DNA of 64,000 nt from Amycolatopsis benzoatilytica AK 16/65. Its GTDB lineage: Bacteria; Actinomycetota; Actinomycetes; Mycobacteriales; Pseudonocardiaceae. The position numbers and the translations under genes were made by a program. The stretch spans positions 2,959,195-3,023,194 of the forward strand of contig NZ_KB912942.1 of NCBI RefSeq assembly GCF_000383915.1. The letters are read 5' to 3'. Within the stretch, counting starts at the first letter, position 1, and every line of letters starts with the position of its first letter. Below the pieces are notes generated by a model that saw nothing but the letters and a program-made list of their open reading frames with translations, made no database searches and had not been told where the DNA came from. Positions 1 through 8,826 of this stretch are shown here, piece by piece.

Positions 1-789
1 CGCCGCAAGGTGGGCAAGAAAGAGATCGCGCGCCGGGTCGCCGACGCGCTGGACCTGGTTCACCTCGGCGAGCACGGCGCCCGGCTGCCGTCCCAGTTGT
101 CCGGCGGGCAGCAGCAACGCGTCGCGCTGGCCCGCGCCGTGGTCTTCCAGCCGCGTGCGTTGCTTCTCGACGAACCGCTCGGGGCGCTGGACAAGAAGCT
201 GCGGGAGTCGCTGCAGCTGGAGATCGCCCGGCTGCACAAGGAACTCGGGATCACGTTCGTGTTCGTCACGCACGATCAGGAAGAAGCCCTCGCCCTTTCC
301 GACCGCATCGCCCTGTTCCGCGACGGCCGGATCGAGCAGGTAGGCACCCCGGCGGACCTCTACGACGCGCCCGCGTCCCGGTTCGTCGCCACCTTCCTCG
401 GCGACTCGAACGTCTTCTCCGGCCGGCTCCGGGACGGGCTGCTCGACACCGGCTGGTGCCGGCTCCGTACGGAGAGCCGCATCGAATCCGACGCGGTGAC
501 ACTGGTCGTGCGCCCCGAGCGGCTCTCCATCGGCGTTCCCGCCGAGCACGGCGGGAACGCATTGTCCGCGAGCGTCACCGACGTCGTCTACCAAGGTGCT
601 TTCCGCCGGATCTTCGTCGAGTTCGACGGCGGCACGCGGGGTCAGGTCCGCGACAACGGCGCCGCCGGAACGGTGACTGCCGGCCAGCGCGTCGACGTGC
701 ACTGGCCGATCGAGGCAGGGGTGGTCGTACCCGACTTCGCCGACAACAGTCCGCACAGCCGACCGGCCGTGGAGGCAGCCCATGGGTAG
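1..789 (+). CDS. ABC importer ATP-binding subunit (PotA-like), 5' end outside window
   Basis: The reading frame is open from base 1, so the N-terminus, including the Walker A loop, lies upstream of the window. Visible parts are the signature LSGGQQQR, Walker B LLLDEPLGALD, the H-loop (FVTHDQ) and a C-terminal TOBE-like region in the last ~110 residues. This arrangement is typical of importer ATPases for polyamine, iron or sugar-type substrates (PotA/FbpC/MalK group), which energise uptake at the inner face of the membrane. The stop codon overlaps the following amidase by 8 bases, so the two are probably co-translated. That suggests import of an amide-containing compound, but the substrate is an inference. 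Confidence 0.85.
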   Translation, partial: RRKVGKKEIARRVADALDLVHLGEHGARLPSQLSGGQQQRVALARAVVFQPRALLLDEPLGALDKKLRESLQLEIARLHKELGITFVFVTHDQEEALALSDRIALFRDGRIEQVGTPADLYDAPASRFVATFLGDSNVFSGRLRDGLLDTGWCRLRTESRIESDAVTLVVRPERLSIGVPAEHGGNALSASVTDVVYQGAFRRIFVEFDGGTRGQVRDNGAAGTVTAGQRVDVHWPIEAGVVVPDFADNSPHSRPAVEAAHG

Positions 790-2209
790 CCCGGTCCATC
801 CCGACATCTGCGACGTGCCCGCCACGGAGCTGGCCCGCAGGCTCCACGGCGGCGAGATCTCCGCGCGTGAAGTCGTCACGGCCCACCTCGAGCGGATCGA
901 ACAGGCCAACCCCCGGATCAACGCCATCGTCACCCTCACTGCGGAGAAGGCCCTGGCCGAGGCGGCTGAAGCGGACCAGCGGTTCGTCCGCCGCGAGCTG
1001 CTCGGTCCGCTGCACGGCATCCCGGTCGCGCACAAAGACACCCACGACACCGCGGGCGTGCGGACGACCAGCGGTCATCCGCTGCTGGCGGACAACATCC
1101 CCGACCGCGATCACCTCAGCATCGAGCGGATGCGCGCGGCCGGCGCGATCACGCTCGGCAAGACGAACGTGCCCGAGTTCGGAGCCGGTTCCCACACGTT
1201 CAACCGGATGTTCGGCGCCACTCGCAACCCCTACGACCGGACCCGGTCGGCGGGCGGAAGCAGCGGCGGAGCGGCAGCAGCGCTCGCCGCGGGGATGCAG
1301 CCGCTCGCCGACGGCAGCGACATGGGCGGCTCGATTCGCAACCCGGCGTCGTTCTGCAATGTCGTGGGCCTGCGCCCTTCTCCCGGACGCGTACCGGTCG
1401 TGCCGGACCGGGCGCTCTGGGAAACGACCGTGGTGCAGGGCCCGATGGCCCGGACAGTCGCGGATGTGGCGTTGCTGTTGTCCGTCATGGCCGGTCCCGA
1501 CTCGCGCTCTCCCCTCTCGATCTGCGAGGACCCCTGCCGTTTCGCCCAGCCGTCGACGGTCGACCCGCGCTCGCTGCGCGTGGCGTGGTCGCCTGACCTG
1601 GGCGGCGCGGTGCCGGTGGAACCGTCCGTGCGGGCGGTGGTGGAATCGGCGGCCCAGGTCTTTCGCGACCTCGGCAGCACCGTGGTCCGCGACTGCCCCG
1701 ACTTCGCCGGCGCCGACGAGGTCTTCCGGACCCGCCGAGGCTGGCGGTTCGCGATGTCGTTCGCCGCCAGCCTCGATGAGCATCCCGGCGAGTTCAAGCA
1801 GACGCTGGCCGACAACATCCGATACGGCCGGCGGCTCACCGGCACCGACCTCGCCCGGGCGGAACAACTGCAGGCCGCGCTGTTTCACCGGGTGGGGCAA
1901 TTCTTCGCCGGGTACGACGTGCTCCTGCTGCCGGTCAGCCAGGTGCCTCCTTTTCCGGTCGAACTCGAATACCCGGACGAGGTCGACGGCACGCCAATGC
2001 GGGACTACCTGGACTGGATGAGCTCGGCGTCCGCCGTTTCGGTCACTGGCTGCCCGGCGCTGGCCGTTCCGGCCGGATTCACCTCGGACGGGCTGCCCGT
2101 AGGCGTGCAGCTGCTCGGAAAGTTCCGGGACGAACTGACGGTACTGCGGGCCGGGCGCGCCTTCGAAGAGGCGACCCGGCACGGCGAACGACGCCCGCCG
2201 CACAGCTGA
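782..2209 (+). CDS. Amidase (amidase signature family)
   Basis: A 475-residue enzyme of the amidase signature family, which hydrolyses amides with a Ser-cisSer-Lys triad. The catalytic Lys is in VAHKDT (about residue 84), the cis-Ser in AGGSSGG (about 160) and the nucleophile Ser in DMGGSIRNPAS (about 184). Length is normal for the family. It starts inside the last codons of the ABC ATPase gene and is followed after a short gap by the luciferase-like oxidoreductase. The context suggests use of an imported amide as a carbon or nitrogen source. The family is too broad to name a substrate. Confidence 0.9.
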   Translation: MGSPVHPDICDVPATELARRLHGGEISAREVVTAHLERIEQANPRINAIVTLTAEKALAEAAEADQRFVRRELLGPLHGIPVAHKDTHDTAGVRTTSGHPLLADNIPDRDHLSIERMRAAGAITLGKTNVPEFGAGSHTFNRMFGATRNPYDRTRSAGGSSGGAAAALAAGMQPLADGSDMGGSIRNPASFCNVVGLRPSPGRVPVVPDRALWETTVVQGPMARTVADVALLLSVMAGPDSRSPLSICEDPCRFAQPSTVDPRSLRVAWSPDLGGAVPVEPSVRAVVESAAQVFRDLGSTVVRDCPDFAGADEVFRTRRGWRFAMSFAASLDEHPGEFKQTLADNIRYGRRLTGTDLARAEQLQAALFHRVGQFFAGYDVLLLPVSQVPPFPVELEYPDEVDGTPMRDYLDWMSSASAVSVTGCPALAVPAGFTSDGLPVGVQLLGKFRDELTVLRAGRAFEEATRHGERRPPHS

Positions 2210-2241
2210 AGCTACTTCTCGAACAGGAATCCTTGGTCATC

Positions 2242-3183
2242 GTGAATACGCCGGCACCGGCCCCCTTCCGTTTCGGCATCGAAATGCTCGGTCCTTTCCC
2301 GGGGATGACGTGGGCCGACTCCGTTCGCGAACTGGAAGCGACCGGATATTCGACAGTTTTCGTTCCCGATCATTTCGACGAAGGCTACGGCCCGGTCGCC
2401 GCGATGGCCGCCGCGGCGACCGCGACCACTTCGCTGGTCGTGGCGTCCGCCGTGCTCGCGGCGGATTTCCGGCACCCCGCGGTGCTGGCTCGCGAGCTGT
2501 CGACGATCGACGCGCTGTCCGGCGGGCGGCTGGAAGTCGGCTTGGGGGCCGGATACCAGGTGAACGACTACCGGGTATCCGGCGTGCCGATGGCCGAACC
2601 AGGCGTGCGGGTGGACCGGCTCTTCGAGCAGGTGCGGATACTCCGAGGTCTCTTCCAAGCCGGCGACCGGCCGTTCAGCTTCGAGGGCGAGCACTACGCG
2701 ATCGACGACCTCGTCCTGCTGCCCCGGCCGCACCGCCCGGCCGGACCGCCGATCCTCATCGCCGGCGGCGGAAAGCGCATGCTCCGTTTCGCGGCGAAGC
2801 ACGCGGACATCATCGGGATCAACCCACGCCTGCCGACCAGCACTCGACGCGACCCGCGCGACGGGCTGGCCGAACTGGTCGACGAGAAGCTCGGATGGAT
2901 CCGCGAGAGCGCCGGGGATCGCATCGCCGACCTCGTATTCCACTGCTGGGTGCGCTACGCCCTGGTCACCGACGACGGCACCACCGCGGCGGCCGAGCTG
3001 GCCCGGGCCCTCGGCATCGAGGCCAAGGCGGTCCGCGAGTCGCCGTTCGTGCTGATCGGCAGCGTCAGCGAAATCGTCGAGCGCCTGCACCAGCGCCGTG
3101 AGCGCTGGGGCTACTCCTACTTCACTGTGCAACAAGAGCGCGCCCGGGAGTTCGCCCCCGTCCTCGCGGCCCTGGCGGCATGA
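2242..3183 (+). CDS. LLM-class (probably F420-dependent) oxidoreductase
   Basis: About 313 residues with the luciferase-like monooxygenase fold. Recognisable parts are an N-terminal FRFGIE strand, SAVLAADFRHPAVLARELSTID and the loop GRLEVGLGAGY, which are common in actinobacterial F420-using members. Such enzymes transfer hydride to, or monooxygenate, small organic substrates. GTG at 2242 is chosen as start; an in-frame TTG at 2233 lies closer to an AGGAA sequence (2225-2229) and cannot be excluded. It is the last gene of the rightward group and is followed by strong hairpins. The cofactor (F420 or FMN) and the substrate cannot be decided from sequence alone. Confidence 0.85.
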   Translation: MNTPAPAPFRFGIEMLGPFPGMTWADSVRELEATGYSTVFVPDHFDEGYGPVAAMAAAATATTSLVVASAVLAADFRHPAVLARELSTIDALSGGRLEVGLGAGYQVNDYRVSGVPMAEPGVRVDRLFEQVRILRGLFQAGDRPFSFEGEHYAIDDLVLLPRPHRPAGPPILIAGGGKRMLRFAAKHADIIGINPRLPTSTRRDPRDGLAELVDEKLGWIRESAGDRIADLVFHCWVRYALVTDDGTTAAAELARALGIEAKAVRESPFVLIGSVSEIVERLHQRRERWGYSYFTVQQERAREFAPVLAALAA

Positions 3184-3188
3184 GGAAT

Positions 3189-3301
3189 CCCGCGGACGGC
3201 AGCCATCCGATCGGCCGTCCGCGGGTTCGCCCGCCCTTCGGCGGCCACCCGGACGGACCCGGCCGGCTGCCCGGATCCGTCCGGCCTCCCGCCGAAGGGC
3301 G
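3189..3301. terminator. Bidirectional terminator region between convergent genes
   Basis: Two inverted repeats fill the gap between convergent genes. The first has perfect 11-base arms CCCGCGGACGG (3189-3199) and CCGTCCGCGGG (3215-3225). The second has 13-base arms CGCCCTTCGGCGG (3232-3244) and CCGCCGAAGGGCG (3289-3301), with a nested GGACGGA/TCCGTCC pair inside. There is no clear T-run, which is usual for actinomycete terminators. Confidence 0.6.
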
Positions 3302-3305
3302 AGGC

Positions 3306-4247
3306 CTAGACCAGTGCCAACGCGTTTGGCGGGCTGCCGATCCCGCCTCGCTTGTGCAACGGTGCGCTGGTGAACAGACCAGTGCAGCGGCCGTTCTCGT
3401 GGCAGTACTCCGCCAGGCGGTCCAGGCAGAACATCTCCCCGACCGCCATGCCCAGCAGCGCGATGAGCCGGAAGTGCAGGAATCCTTCGAGGTGCAGGTT
3501 GTCGAACGGCAGCGCCTCGAGTGCCGGCACATCCGCCGCGACCGCACTGATCCCGTTGTCCCACAACCATTCCAGGATCGCTTCCGTACGCGCGAGGCCC
3601 GGACTGCCGTGCGATTCGGTGTCGATCGCCAGCCGCCGCCGTTGCGGCATGGAGAGGTTCTCGTACCACTCGGTCCATCCGAACCGGATCAGCAGGATGT
3701 CGCCGCGGCGCAGATCCACGCCGTGCTGTTCGCGGACGGCTTCCAGATCCGCCGCGTCGAAGGGCACCGACGCGCCCGGGTCGATCGGGATGCCTTGCTC
3801 GGCGCGATACCTGGCCGCGTCCAGCAGCACGAAGCGGCCGGCGATCCCCCGCTCCGCCCACACCTGGATGCCCAGGTTGTCGCTGGCTTCGCCCACCTTT
3901 CGCCGGCCGTTGTAGAACCCGTGCTCCGGATGGGCGATGTGGGACAGCGCGTCCCACTGGCTGGATGCCTGCGGGTAGAAACCGTCGTAGCGGTCGTCAT
4001 TGCCGCCGTTGTCCGCCTGGATGACCGTGTGCGTCATCGACTGCCGGCCGAACAGCGGCGGATCAGGCAGGCCGAGATCCCAGTCGAGCGGGAACACCCG
4101 GCCGTCCCGCACCAGCCGGGCGGCGTCGACCACGTGCGCCGGCTCGAGCCGGTTGACGGTCCCCGCTTCGTCCTCCGCGCCGAACACACCCCAGCTGGAA
4201 CCGGGCGGCGTCCGGACAGAGAGCTCTTGGTAGGTCGGTTCGTGCAT
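3306..4247 (-). CDS. Cyclase-family (kynurenine formamidase-like) metal hydrolase
   Basis: A 313-residue member of the cyclase family, which contains metal-dependent amidohydrolases such as kynurenine formamidase. In place of the textbook HxGTHxD motif it has SSQWDALSHIAHPEHG at about residues 95-110. That variant occurs in a large subgroup annotated only as cyclase family protein. The start ATG at 4247 has a GGAG about six bases upstream, overlapping the stop of the MFS gene, so the two genes are probably one unit. It likely opens or hydrolyses the compound brought in by the transporter. The reaction is inferred from family only. Confidence 0.8.
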   Translation of the reverse strand: MHEPTYQELSVRTPPGSSWGVFGAEDEAGTVNRLEPAHVVDAARLVRDGRVFPLDWDLGLPDPPLFGRQSMTHTVIQADNGGNDDRYDGFYPQASSQWDALSHIAHPEHGFYNGRRKVGEASDNLGIQVWAERGIAGRFVLLDAARYRAEQGIPIDPGASVPFDAADLEAVREQHGVDLRRGDILLIRFGWTEWYENLSMPQRRRLAIDTESHGSPGLARTEAILEWLWDNGISAVAADVPALEALPFDNLHLEGFLHFRLIALLGMAVGEMFCLDRLAEYCHENGRCTGLFTSAPLHKRGGIGSPPNALALV

Positions 4248-4259
4248 GAGTGACTCCGT

Positions 4260-5582
4260 TCAGTGCACCGCGCCCAGCGCCGGGGCCTGCTGCACCCGGA
4301 CTTCCTTCGCCGCCAGCACCGGCGCGAGCGCCACCAGCATGATCACGCCGCCCACCACCATCGTCGTGGTCAGCTGGGCATGCCCGGCGACGCTCTGGTC
4401 GAACCAGGACCCGCTCTGGTTCACCAAGAACACGCCTGCCGCGACCTGCAGGCAGGACGTGATCCCGGACAGTCCGCCGGTGAACCTCGGCCCGGCGATC
4501 TCGGCCCAGTAGGCGTTCATGGTGCCGAAGTAGATCAGGTTCGCCACCATCACCGCGCCGCCGAGCAGCAGCGCCCACGGCACCCAGCCCATCGGGACGA
4601 GCGCGGCGATCAGGAAGGCGATCCCGCCCAGGAGGAACCCGGTGGCGATGAGCAGCCGCGCCCGGCCCTGGAACACCCGCAGCAGAAGGTGGCCGTTGAC
4701 GAACGAGAAAAGCAACGGAATCAGGGTGATGGCCGGCAGCACGACCGCGACGACGTCCGGGTCGACCTTGTCGAGGTTGATCAGGCCGTAGGACAGCCAG
4801 TTCAGCGACAACCAGATGGGACTGATCAGCAGGCCCGACAGGCCGAACAGCAGGACGCTGCGATTGCGCAGCAAGCCGAGCATGTCGCGGAAGCCGACCG
4901 TCGCGGCCTGGCTCGTGGCCGGCTCGTCGGTGCCCTCGATGAGCGCGACCTCGGCGGCGTTGATGCCGCGCATCCGCCGGGGCTGGTCGGTGATCCGGAA
5001 CAGCAGGATCAGCGGCGGCACCGTGAAGACGGCGACGACGACGAACGCGAGCTGCCACGAAAGGTGGTTCGCGATCGGCAGGGCGATCAGCGGCGTGACG
5101 ATCGAGGAGATGCCGGCGCACGCGCCGGTGTTCAACGAGGTCACTTTCGTCCGCTCGTGCGCCGGGAACCAGGTGGCCAGCAAGCGGAACGAGGGCGCCA
5201 GCAGCAGGCCGAACACGAAACCGAACGCGAGGTTCCGCCACCACATCTCGGTGTAGGTCTGCACGAAGACCATGCTCACCGACAGGATCGTCACGCCGAA
5301 CCCGCAGATCAGCAGCAGGATCTTCGAGCCGAACCGGTCGGCGAGGACGCCGGCGATCGCCAGCATCGGCGCGTACCCGAGCAGGTAGGCCGAGAGCACG
5401 CTGGAAATCTGGACCGGCGTCAGGTGCAGAGTGCCGGACCAGAACGGCGCGAGCTGCGAGACCTTGGCCTCGTCGAGCCAGATGCCGAAGTTCAGTGCCG
5501 CGATGACGGCGAAGACGAACCAGCGCCGGCGGGACGGCGCGACGAGCGCGGAGGCGGTTTTGCCTGGAGCTTGGTAGGTCAC
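4260..5582 (-). CDS. MFS transporter
   Basis: A 440-residue polytopic membrane protein with about 12 hydrophobic segments and the MFS loop pattern GVLADRFGSKI between segments 2 and 3. It begins at a GTG (5582) with AGGAG six bases upstream. It is the first gene of a two-gene leftward unit with the cyclase-family hydrolase (12-base gap). It is separated from the aminotransferase operon by a strong hairpin, so it should have its own promoter in 5583-5631. Uptake of the hydrolase substrate is the likely role. The substrate is unknown. Confidence 0.9.
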   Translation of the reverse strand: MTYQAPGKTASALVAPSRRRWFVFAVIAALNFGIWLDEAKVSQLAPFWSGTLHLTPVQISSVLSAYLLGYAPMLAIAGVLADRFGSKILLLICGFGVTILSVSMVFVQTYTEMWWRNLAFGFVFGLLLAPSFRLLATWFPAHERTKVTSLNTGACAGISSIVTPLIALPIANHLSWQLAFVVVAVFTVPPLILLFRITDQPRRMRGINAAEVALIEGTDEPATSQAATVGFRDMLGLLRNRSVLLFGLSGLLISPIWLSLNWLSYGLINLDKVDPDVVAVVLPAITLIPLLFSFVNGHLLLRVFQGRARLLIATGFLLGGIAFLIAALVPMGWVPWALLLGGAVMVANLIYFGTMNAYWAEIAGPRFTGGLSGITSCLQVAAGVFLVNQSGSWFDQSVAGHAQLTTTMVVGGVIMLVALAPVLAAKEVRVQQAPALGAVH

Positions 5583-5631
5583 GGGGATCTCCTGGTCGAC
5601 ACGGGCATTCGATACTGCTGTGTCCCCCCTG

Positions 5632-5671
5632 CTCGCGGTGCGGCCGCGACGGTCGGCGGCCGCACCGCGAG
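5632..5671 (-). terminator. Strong hairpin terminator after the aminotransferase operon
   Basis: A perfect 16-base stem, CTCGCGGTGCGGCCGC (5632-5647) against GCGGCCGCACCGCGAG (5656-5671), with an 8-base loop. It lies just past the aminotransferase stop and before the MFS start, and probably ends the leftward operon that begins at 11000. Confidence 0.65.
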
Positions 5672-5678
5672 TGCTTGG

Positions 5679-6923
5679 TCACCGCCTGGCGCGGCGGATG
5701 TCCTCGAACGCCTCGTCTGTGCGCTCGAGGATGGTGTCGATGTCGGCATCGGTGTGAGCCGCCGACAGGAACCAGTTGTGCCACGGGTGCAGGTACACCC
5801 CGCGCCGGACGGCAGCCTCGGCCCAGGCGGTGCCCAGGCTGAGGTCGTCGTCGCCGTCGAAGTAGAGAACGGGCATCTGCACGGGACCGGATTGACGGAC
5901 CGAGTACCCGTGGGCCGCGGCCTGGGCAGCCAGGCCCTCCCGGAGCCGCGTGCCCGTGCGGAGCATGTCAGGGATCGCCTGGCCCTTGCGCAGCTCCCGC
6001 AGGGTGGCGAGGCCGGCGGCGAGCGGCACGGCCGCGTACCAGAACGACCCGGTGACGTAGATCGTCTTCGCGCCGTCGCGCAGCGAGTCGATGCCGGTGA
6101 CGGCGCCGAGCGCCTGTCCGTTGGCCAGCGCCTTCGACCAGGCGGTCAGGTCGGGGCGGACGCCGAGGGGTTCCCAGCTGCCGCGCAGATCGAGACGGTG
6201 CCCGCAGCGCACGTCGTCCAGGATCAGGGCGGCGCCGGTGCGGTCGGCGATGGCGCGCAGCCCGCGGGCGAAGGCGGGGTCGACGAGCTCCTGGTCGCGC
6301 TTGATGTCGTGGCGCATCGGGCAGACGACGACGGCGGCGAGGTCGTCGCCCGCTTCGGCCGCGGCGCGCTCGGCGGATGCGAGGTCGTTGTACTCGTAGT
6401 GGATCAGGTGGGCTTGGTCCTCTTTGGTCACCCCCTCGCCGCGCAGCGAGCACCAGGGCGCCGCGCCGTGGTAGGCGCCGTTGGCGACCAGGAGCTTCCG
6501 CTTGCCGGTAGCCGCGCGGGCGGTCGTGACGCAGATGGTGGTGGCGTCGGTGCCGTTCTTGCAGAACATCGCCCAGTCCGCCGACGGGACGGTGTCCACG
6601 AGCAGCTCGGCGTAATCGACCGCGACCGGGCTGGTTCCGTCGAGGCAGTCGCCGCGCTCGAGCTGCTCGACGATCGCCGCGGTGACGCCGGGGTGCCGGT
6701 ACCCGAGCACGACCGGGCCCCACCCGCACATGAGGTCCAGGTACTCGCGGCCGTCGGCGTCGGTGAGCCGGACGCCCTCGCCCGAGACCATGAACTGCGG
6801 GTGCACGGCGCTGAAGGCCGAGACGTTCATGTGTCCGTACATGCCGCCGGGGATGACCCGGCGGGCGCGGTCTCGGAGGGCGGTTTCCTGCTGGCCGAGG
6901 GCCAGAGCCGGTGCGGTGGTCAT
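5679..6923 (-). CDS. Class III aminotransferase (glutamate-1-semialdehyde aminomutase-like)
   Basis: A 414-residue PLP-dependent fold-type I aminotransferase. The PLP lysine is in TAWSKALANGQALG (about residue 255). The phosphate-contact loop is CKNGTDATT, and the cofactor-contacting acidic motif is ILDDVRCGHR instead of the usual DEVxxGFR. Length and the opening RARRVIPGGMYGH resemble the glutamate-1-semialdehyde aminomutase group. The ATG overlaps the stop of the transketolase subunit (ATGA), so it is the last gene of a tightly coupled operon. Since it sits with transketolase subunits, an amino-sugar or amino-aldehyde intermediate is a reasonable guess, but not proven. Confidence 0.88.
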   Translation of the reverse strand: MTTAPALALGQQETALRDRARRVIPGGMYGHMNVSAFSAVHPQFMVSGEGVRLTDADGREYLDLMCGWGPVVLGYRHPGVTAAIVEQLERGDCLDGTSPVAVDYAELLVDTVPSADWAMFCKNGTDATTICVTTARAATGKRKLLVANGAYHGAAPWCSLRGEGVTKEDQAHLIHYEYNDLASAERAAAEAGDDLAAVVVCPMRHDIKRDQELVDPAFARGLRAIADRTGAALILDDVRCGHRLDLRGSWEPLGVRPDLTAWSKALANGQALGAVTGIDSLRDGAKTIYVTGSFWYAAVPLAAGLATLRELRKGQAIPDMLRTGTRLREGLAAQAAAHGYSVRQSGPVQMPVLYFDGDDDLSLGTAWAEAAVRRGVYLHPWHNWFLSAAHTDADIDTILERTDEAFEDIRRARR

Positions 6924-7951
6924 GCGGGGTTCCCCTTCAGCAGTTCCTGGGCGACCGCGGCGATGCCGGGCGCGTCGAGCCGGTAGTGGGCGTAGAGCGC
7001 TGCGGGCGGCCCGACCGGCACGTGCTCGTCCGGCACGCCGTGGCGGCGCAGCGGGACTCGCAGGCCGTCGTCGGCGAGGACCTCGGCGACCGCGCTGCCG
7101 AGGCCGCCGGTGACGTTGGCCTCCTCGACCGTGAGGATCGCGCCGGTCTCGGCGGCGGCGACGCGCACCGCCTCGCGGTCGAGCGGCGAGATCGTCCACA
7201 TGTCGACGACCCGTGCCGAGATGCCTTGCGCCGCAAGCAACGCGGCCGCGTCCAGAGCGGGCCGGGTTTCGGATCCGGTGGCGATGATCGTCAGGTCGGA
7301 TCCGTCGCGCAGGGTGTGGGCCTGGCCGAGCACGAGGTCCGGCACAGTGGCGTAGACCTCCGGGTCCCGGCCGCGGCCCAGCCGCAGGTACATCGCGCCG
7401 GCGTGGCCGACCGACAGCCGCAGCAGCGCGCGCAGGTGGTTCGCGTCGGTGGCGGACACGACGGCGAGGCCGGCGATCGACCGCATCATCGCGATGTCTT
7501 CGAGGCTGTGGTGGCTGGTGCCGTAGAAGCCCATCGACATGCCGGAGTGATGCCCGACGATCCGCACCGGCAGATTCGGGTACGCGCAGTCCGTGCGAAT
7601 CTGCTCGGCGCACAGCAGGGACGCGAACGAACCGAACGTCGCCGCGAACGGCAGGTACCCGCAAGCGGCGAGGCCGGCCGAGACCGTGACCATGTTCTTC
7701 TCGGCGATACCGGCGTTGAAGAACCGGCCGGGGTGCCGGGCCGCGAAGTCCAGCGCCCGGTTGGACCGGCCGAGGTCGGCGGTGAGCACGACGATCCGCG
7801 GGTCGGTCTCGGCGAGGTCGGCGAGCTCCTCGCCGAAGACGAACGCCGGGATCGCCCGGGTGTCGGAGCCGTCGGCCGAGCGCTTGTCCTTGAACCCGAC
7901 GCTGGCGGTGCCGTTGAAGATTTCGGACTGGTCCTGCGCTTGCGTGGTCAC
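6920..7951 (-). CDS. Transketolase C-terminal-type subunit
   Basis: A 343-residue protein equal to the pyrimidine-binding and C-terminal domains of transketolase. The catalytic glutamate region is seen in FNAGIAEKNMVTVSAGLA, followed by GHHSGMSMGFYGTSHHSLED and the C-terminal TGSETRPALDAA region. It pairs with the preceding gene, which carries the TPP/Mg-binding half; together they form a split transketolase that moves two-carbon units between sugars and aldehydes. GTG at 7951 overlaps the previous stop (GTGA). Split transketolases are common in specialised sugar-degradation operons. Confidence 0.9.
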   Translation of the reverse strand: MTTQAQDQSEIFNGTASVGFKDKRSADGSDTRAIPAFVFGEELADLAETDPRIVVLTADLGRSNRALDFAARHPGRFFNAGIAEKNMVTVSAGLAACGYLPFAATFGSFASLLCAEQIRTDCAYPNLPVRIVGHHSGMSMGFYGTSHHSLEDIAMMRSIAGLAVVSATDANHLRALLRLSVGHAGAMYLRLGRGRDPEVYATVPDLVLGQAHTLRDGSDLTIIATGSETRPALDAAALLAAQGISARVVDMWTISPLDREAVRVAAAETGAILTVEEANVTGGLGSAVAEVLADDGLRVPLRRHGVPDEHVPVGPPAALYAHYRLDAPGIAAVAQELLKGNPA

Positions 7952-8826
7952 TGGCGCTCCTCGGGGTGCAGCTCGGCCATGACGTCGTCGTAGTCGGCGC
8001 CGACGAGGTTGCCGACGTGCCAGTCCGGGCTGAGCTCCATCCGCTTGACGCCCTTGCCCTTGATCGTGTCGGCGATGATCGCCTGCGGACGGCGCTGTCC
8101 CGGCTCGGGCAGCGCGGCGAACACGTCCAGCAGCGCGGACAGGTCGTGGCCGTCGACGCGGTGGGTCTGCCAGCCGAAGGCGGCGAACCGCTCCTCGATG
8201 GGCTCGGCCGCCATGATGTCGCGGACGAACCCGTCGATCCCGAGCTGGTTCGCGTCGACGATGGCCACGAGGTTGCCGAGGCCGTAGTGACTCGCGGACA
8301 TCGCGGCCTCCCACACCTGCCCCTCGGCGAGCTCGCCGTCGCCGAGCATGCAGTAGGTGCGATAGTCCGAAGAGGACAGCCGCCCGGCCAGCGCCATGCC
8401 GACCGAAATGGACAGTCCGTGGCCGAGGGAGCCGGAGGAGAAGTCGACGCCGGGGATCCGCTTCATGTCCGGGTGGTCGCCGAACGCGCTGCCGAGACGC
8501 GTGTAGGTGGCGAGTTCGGCCGGGTCGAAATAGCCGAGGTCGGCGAGCACCGGGTAGAGGCCGATGGCGGCGTGGCCCTTGCTGAGCACGAACCGGTCGC
8601 GCTCGGCCCAGTCCGGGCGGGACGGGTCGAGGCGGAGCTGGTGGTAGTAGAGGACGCTGAACAGCTCGGCGCAGGAGAACACCGCGCTGTAGTGGCCGGC
8701 GCCGGCGATGCGGGTGAGCCGGACGGTTTCGGTGCGCACGAACCGCGCGCGGTCGGCGAGCCGTTCGAGCTGCTCGGTGGGGGCAGCCTGCAGAGGCACT
8801 GTGCGGTCTCCGATCGTGGTGTTCAC
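7948..8826 (-). CDS. Transketolase N-terminal-type subunit (TPP-binding half)
   Basis: A 292-residue protein matching the TPP-binding domain of transketolase. The thiamine-diphosphate motif runs from GDGELAEGQVWEAAM to IVDANQLG, and the histidine-rich active-site segments LSKGHAA and GSLGHGLS are present. It needs the following gene for the rest of the active site. GTG at 8826 overlaps the stop of the dimethylformamidase-like gene by 4 bases. Its sugar substrate is unknown. Confidence 0.9.
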   Translation of the reverse strand: MNTTIGDRTVPLQAAPTEQLERLADRARFVRTETVRLTRIAGAGHYSAVFSCAELFSVLYYHQLRLDPSRPDWAERDRFVLSKGHAAIGLYPVLADLGYFDPAELATYTRLGSAFGDHPDMKRIPGVDFSSGSLGHGLSISVGMALAGRLSSSDYRTYCMLGDGELAEGQVWEAAMSASHYGLGNLVAIVDANQLGIDGFVRDIMAAEPIEERFAAFGWQTHRVDGHDLSALLDVFAALPEPGQRRPQAIIADTIKGKGVKRMELSPDWHVGNLVGADYDDVMAELHPEERQ